Of a stretch of DNA of 64,000 nucleotides, positions 61,231 to 64,000 are shown one piece after another; the stretch's first letter is position 1; every line of letters begins with the position of its first letter. Source of the stretch: Marivita sp046592965 (lineage in GTDB: Bacteria > Pseudomonadota > Alphaproteobacteria > Rhodobacterales > Rhodobacteraceae); assembly GCF_046592965.1 (NCBI RefSeq), contig NZ_JBISBV010000006.1, forward strand, positions 1 through 64,000, written 5' to 3'. Position numbers and translations under genes: made by a program. The notes beneath the pieces are model-generated. The model did not search any database, was not told the DNA's origin, and worked only from the letters and a program-made list of their open reading frames with translations.

Positions 61231-62427
61231 ATGACATTGTCCCCTTTGCCCGTCCTGCGCCTCAAACCCAAGACCAAGCCACAGGCCATTCGCCGTGGGT
61301 ATCCTTGGGTCTATTCCAACGAGGTCGTGACCGACCGCCGGACCCGCGCGATGACGCCGGGCTCGATTGCGGTTCTCGAAGATGCCGATCGCAGCCCGCT
61401 TGCCTTGGTCGGGGTCAACCCGAACTCCAAGATTTTTGGCCGGGTGCTCGATGACCCGACGGTTGGCGCGCCGGATCAGGCATGGTTTGAAACCCGTATC
61501 AGGCGCGCGCTGGATTTGCGCGAACGGCTGTTTGACACACCGTTCTACCGGTTGATCCACGCCGAGGCAGATGGGTTGCCGGGCGTGATCATCGATCGGT
61601 TCGGCGATGTGGCGGTAATCCAGCCCAATGCGGCCTGGGCCGATCTGTTGCTGCCGGACATGGCCGCCGCTTTGGCAAAGGTCACCGGCGTCACGACGAT
61701 CCTCAAGAATGCGGGCGGACGCGGCCGTGTGCTGGAAGGGCTGGACGCGGACGATTCAGTGCTTTTGGGCACAGCGCCAGAGGCTCCGATCGCCGTCGAG
61801 ATGAACGGTGCCACTTACCTCGCGGACGTGACCGGCGGCCAGAAGACCGGTTTGTTCTATGACCAGCGCCCCAATCACGCCTTTGCGGCGCGTCTTGCGC
61901 AGGGCGCGCGAGTGCTGGATGTGTTCTCGCATGTTGGCGGCTTCGCGCTTGCGGCCCTGGCGGGCGGAGCGGATCAGGCGCGTTGCGTCGATGGCTCCGA
62001 GGCGGCTTTGGACTTGGCACGCCGGGGCGCGCAACAGATGGGGGCAAGCGACAGGCTGACCACGACGCGCGGCGATGCGTTTGCCACCTTGGGCGAACTG
62101 GGCGATGCCGGATCGCTATTTGATCTGGTGATTTGCGACCCGCCCGCCTTCGCCCCCTCCCACAAGGCGCGTGAGGCAGGGTTACGGGCCTATGAACGGG
62201 TGGCGCGACTTTCCGCACCGCTGGTGGAAAAGGGCGGTTTCCTGGTGCTGTGCTCGTGTTCGCACGCGGTTGATCTGTCGGCCTTTACGGGTGCGTGCCT
62301 GCGTGGCATCGGCCGCGCCGGACGGCGCGCGCAGCTGATTCACACAGGTCAGGCCGGGGCCGATCACCCGTTGCTCCCGCAACTGGCAGAGTCCGGCTAT
62401 CTCAAAGCGTTGTTCTTCCGTCTGTGA
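61231..62427 (+). CDS. rlmI: RlmI-like 23S rRNA (cytosine-C5) methyltransferase
   Basis: A 398-residue SAM-dependent methyltransferase. N-terminal PUA-like domain (LRLKPKTKPQAIRRGYPWVYSNEV), a middle EEHEA-like region, and a class I Rossmann methyltransferase core starting about residue 195 (KTGLFYDQRPNHAFAARLAQGARVLDVFSHVGGFALAALAGGADQARCVDGSE). Motif IV is FDLVICDPPAFAPS, and CSCSHAV is the motif VI region near the catalytic Cys. E. coli RlmI methylates C1962 of 23S rRNA; exact target here is not proven. Its stop overlaps the GTG start of the next gene by four bases. Confidence 0.85.
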   Translation: MTLSPLPVLRLKPKTKPQAIRRGYPWVYSNEVVTDRRTRAMTPGSIAVLEDADRSPLALVGVNPNSKIFGRVLDDPTVGAPDQAWFETRIRRALDLRERLFDTPFYRLIHAEADGLPGVIIDRFGDVAVIQPNAAWADLLLPDMAAALAKVTGVTTILKNAGGRGRVLEGLDADDSVLLGTAPEAPIAVEMNGATYLADVTGGQKTGLFYDQRPNHAFAARLAQGARVLDVFSHVGGFALAALAGGADQARCVDGSEAALDLARRGAQQMGASDRLTTTRGDAFATLGELGDAGSLFDLVICDPPAFAPSHKAREAGLRAYERVARLSAPLVEKGGFLVLCSCSHAVDLSAFTGACLRGIGRAGRRAQLIHTGQAGADHPLLPQLAESGYLKALFFRL

Positions 62428-62999
62428 AAATCCTGCTTGATACCTGCGTTTTGTATCCCACGGTGATGCGCGAGGTCTTGCTGGGCGTTGCGCGCCAGGG
62501 GATGTTCACGCCGCTTTGGTCGCAGCGTATACTGGATGAATGGTCGCGCGCCGCAGTCAAGCTCGGTCCACAGGGCCAGGTGCAGGCTGAGGGCGAAATT
62601 GCCATGGTCTCGGCGCAGTGGCCGAACGCCAGTGTGACGTGGAAACCGTCTTTGCATGACCGTTTGTGGCTGCCCGATCCGAATGATATTCACATTCTTG
62701 CTGCCGCCATCGCAGGTCACGCCGATGTGATCCTGACGATGAACGTCAAGGATTTTCCACGCAACATTCTCGCGGAAGAAGGCCTGTCGCGCGCGGATCC
62801 GGATGGGTTTCTGGTCGGCCTGTTTGCCAGCGCGCCAGAGCCTGTCACCGCCGCCGTGTCAGCCGTTCACGCCAAAGCGAACACGCTTTCGGGCCAAGAC
62901 TGGGATTTGCGCAAGCTGATGAAAAAGGCGCGTCTTCCCCGGCTGGGCAAAGCGCTGGCATCGGGACAAGATTTTTCGGACGAAAAATCTCCGGGCTGA
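62424..62999 (+). CDS. PIN-domain protein
   Basis: A 191-residue protein starting with GTG: VKILLDTCVLYPTVMREVLL has the first PIN aspartate, RILDEWSRA the conserved Glu, and WLPDPNDIHILAAAIAGHADVILTMNVKDFP the remaining acidic residues (D-x-N-D and T-x-N). PIN proteins are Mg-dependent RNases, often toxins. The C-terminal ~60 residues are extra and basic. The start lies inside the rlmI stop (GTGA), so translation is coupled. No antitoxin gene is adjacent, so a toxin role is unproven. A near-palindrome lies in its last codons. Confidence 0.8.
   Translation: MKILLDTCVLYPTVMREVLLGVARQGMFTPLWSQRILDEWSRAAVKLGPQGQVQAEGEIAMVSAQWPNASVTWKPSLHDRLWLPDPNDIHILAAAIAGHADVILTMNVKDFPRNILAEEGLSRADPDGFLVGLFASAPEPVTAAVSAVHAKANTLSGQDWDLRKLMKKARLPRLGKALASGQDFSDEKSPG
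62969..62990. repeat. AT-rich near-palindrome at the end of the PIN gene
   Basis: Arms AGATTTTTC and GAAAAATCT around GGAC, inside the last codons of the PIN-domain gene. It is related to the second palindrome eight bases later (62999-63020) in both arm sequence and centre. Could be part of a termination region or a short repeat unit. Confidence 0.5.
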
Positions 63000-63020
63000 G
63001 AATTTTCGTCCGAAAATTCT
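62999..63020. repeat. AT-rich palindrome, possible bidirectional terminator
   Basis: Perfect 10-base arms AGAATTTTCG and CGAAAATTCT separated by TC, exactly between the convergent PIN and LytM/M23 genes. The first base is the last base of the PIN stop. The position suits a shared terminator, but no T-run follows on either strand. Confidence 0.55.
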
Positions 63021-63026
63021 GGGGTC

Positions 63027-64000
63027 TTAGCGCAGGTAGTTCATCGGGTCGACGCTTTCAAAGCCCTTGCGCACTTCGAAATGCACCCGCGCGGGTTCAA
63101 AGTCGCCGACGCGCGCGATGGCCTGCCCTCGGCTCACCGCGTCGCCCTTGGCGACCGAGATCTGTTCGACATGGGTGTAGACCGTCAACAAGTTGTCGGG
63201 ATGGCGCACAACCAGAATGTTGATGCCGTCGGTATTGGTCGTGATCGCCGCGACCTGACCGCTGCTTGCCGCCTTGACCGTGGTTCCCACCGACGCGCCA
63301 ATATCGATGCCATCGTTGCGACCCTTCGCGTATTCGCGGATGATGGTGCCCTGCACGGGAAAGCTCATCGCGGCCTTGGATTCGCTTGCTTCGGTCTGCT
63401 GTCCGACATTGGCGACAGGTTTTGCCGCCGCTGTTGCGGCCGGCTTAGCGGCGGCCGCCGGAGCCGGGGTTTCAGCGGGCAAGGGTTGGGAGGCCGAGGG
63501 CGGCTCGGGCGTGGGAGATCCCCGTCCGGGCGCGACGGACGCGGTCGTGGTTGCGGGCGGGGCTTGCGTCGCGACGGGAATCAGCAGGTATTGGCCTTCG
63601 CGCAGGGTGAAATTGCTGTCGAGCCCGTTCCATTCGGCAAGCGAGCGGACGGAGACATTGTAGAGCCGCGAGATCGTGAACGCGGTTTCGCCGCGTTTGA
63701 CCTGATGGCGGACCGGTTCGGTTCCGGTCTGCGGCGCGCGCGTCGTCGGTGTTGGGTCCGAGCGTTCGATGGCATCGCTCGCCAGCGTCGTGATGTCGAC
63801 CTCGGAGGGCGGGCGGATCGGACCGGTGGTGACGGCGCCTGTTGCGGGCGAGGGTTCAGCAACCCGGCGCGGCAGCGCGATGACCTCGCCGGCACGCAGG
63901 GAATCGCCGGTCTGGATGCCGTTGTAGCGTGCCAGTTCATCCGGCGCCAAACCCACGCGGCGGGCCAGTGTGGCCAGCGTGTCGCCACGTTGGGCCACGG
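63027..64000 (-). CDS. LytM/M23-like protein with LysM domains, catalytically degenerate (partial)
   Basis: At least 323 residues; the N-terminus lies beyond the right edge. Two LysM motifs are visible (AQRGDTLATLARRVGLAPDELARYNG and VKRGETAFTISRLYNVSVRSLAEWNG), then a Pro/Ala-rich linker and a C-terminal M23-like domain (residues ~210-323). The usual zinc ligands are altered: the HxxxD motif reads NDGID and the HxH before FE reads RVHFE, so it should not hydrolyse peptidoglycan. That fits NlpD/EnvC/DipM-type activators of cell-wall amidases at division. Ends 28 bases after the PIN gene. Confidence 0.82.
   Translation of the reverse strand, partial: VAQRGDTLATLARRVGLAPDELARYNGIQTGDSLRAGEVIALPRRVAEPSPATGAVTTGPIRPPSEVDITTLASDAIERSDPTPTTRAPQTGTEPVRHQVKRGETAFTISRLYNVSVRSLAEWNGLDSNFTLREGQYLLIPVATQAPPATTTASVAPGRGSPTPEPPSASQPLPAETPAPAAAAKPAATAAAKPVANVGQQTEASESKAAMSFPVQGTIIREYAKGRNDGIDIGASVGTTVKAASSGQVAAITTNTDGINILVVRHPDNLLTVYTHVEQISVAKGDAVSRGQAIARVGDFEPARVHFEVRKGFESVDPMNYLR

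Noticed and set aside
1..64000. tRNA, rRNA, insertion sequences, phage genes, attachment sites
   Set aside because: I looked in gaps and at gene borders and saw no tRNA-like fold, transposase, integrase or terminal repeats; a tRNAscan or IS search could still find a divergent one.

Overview
The window is high-GC, gene-dense, gap-poor DNA with no tRNA, rRNA, CRISPR or insertion sequence that I could find. Gene content (xdhABC with an NCS2 permease and guaD, heterotetrameric sarcosine oxidase soxBDAG, edd-eda, ccmI, PHA genes, DUF1289 and DUF6778-type small proteins) suggests a marine alphaproteobacterium of the Rhodobacterales/Roseobacter group. This is inferred from gene families, not from a marker gene.

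Layout. 1-4700: start of acs (leftward), ade, aroA and a class IV aminotransferase. 4820-20150: a block of ftsH, phaC, pta, ackA, a coiled-coil protein, a phasin, an HdeD-like membrane protein, a complete N-type ATPase operon (atpDCQRBEFAG) with a CBS-domain gene attached, and a Crp/Fnr regulator. It resembles a compact version of the low-oxygen stress islands known from Burkholderia (lxa locus). Four inverted repeats of 5-4-5 form (TTRAC-N4-GTYAA type) lie in front of ftsH, phaC and the phasin/hdeD pair, and may be operators for the Crp/Fnr protein at the end of the block. 20364-29490: purine catabolism (guaD, NCS2 permease, xdhCBA) with a divergent LysR regulator.

29526-41511: the most unusual region. 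A four-gene, translationally coupled leftward operon encodes a 2365-residue exported multicopper oxidase, an exported beta-propeller-like protein, a SCO copper chaperone and a c-type cytochrome fused to a periplasmic-binding-protein-like domain. A trypsin-like protease is transcribed away from it. The oxidase carries all four copper-ligand motifs, but the pair that is normally C-terminal comes first. The substrate is unknown; a giant MnxG-like metal oxidase is the closest idea I have.

41779-47000: dusA, an RTX calcium-binding protein, a Pro-rich Cys protein, DUF1289, ruvX and ccmI. 47090-53430: soxBDAG with an embedded 54-residue membrane protein, then superoxide dismutase. 53594-64000: a DapA-family aldolase/lyase, rarD, a decayed LOG-family pseudogene, a LysM protein, an HNH nuclease, eda/edd under a LacI-type palindrome, a lipoprotein, an RlmI-like methyltransferase, a PIN-domain protein and a partial, catalytically degenerate LytM/M23 protein running off the right edge.
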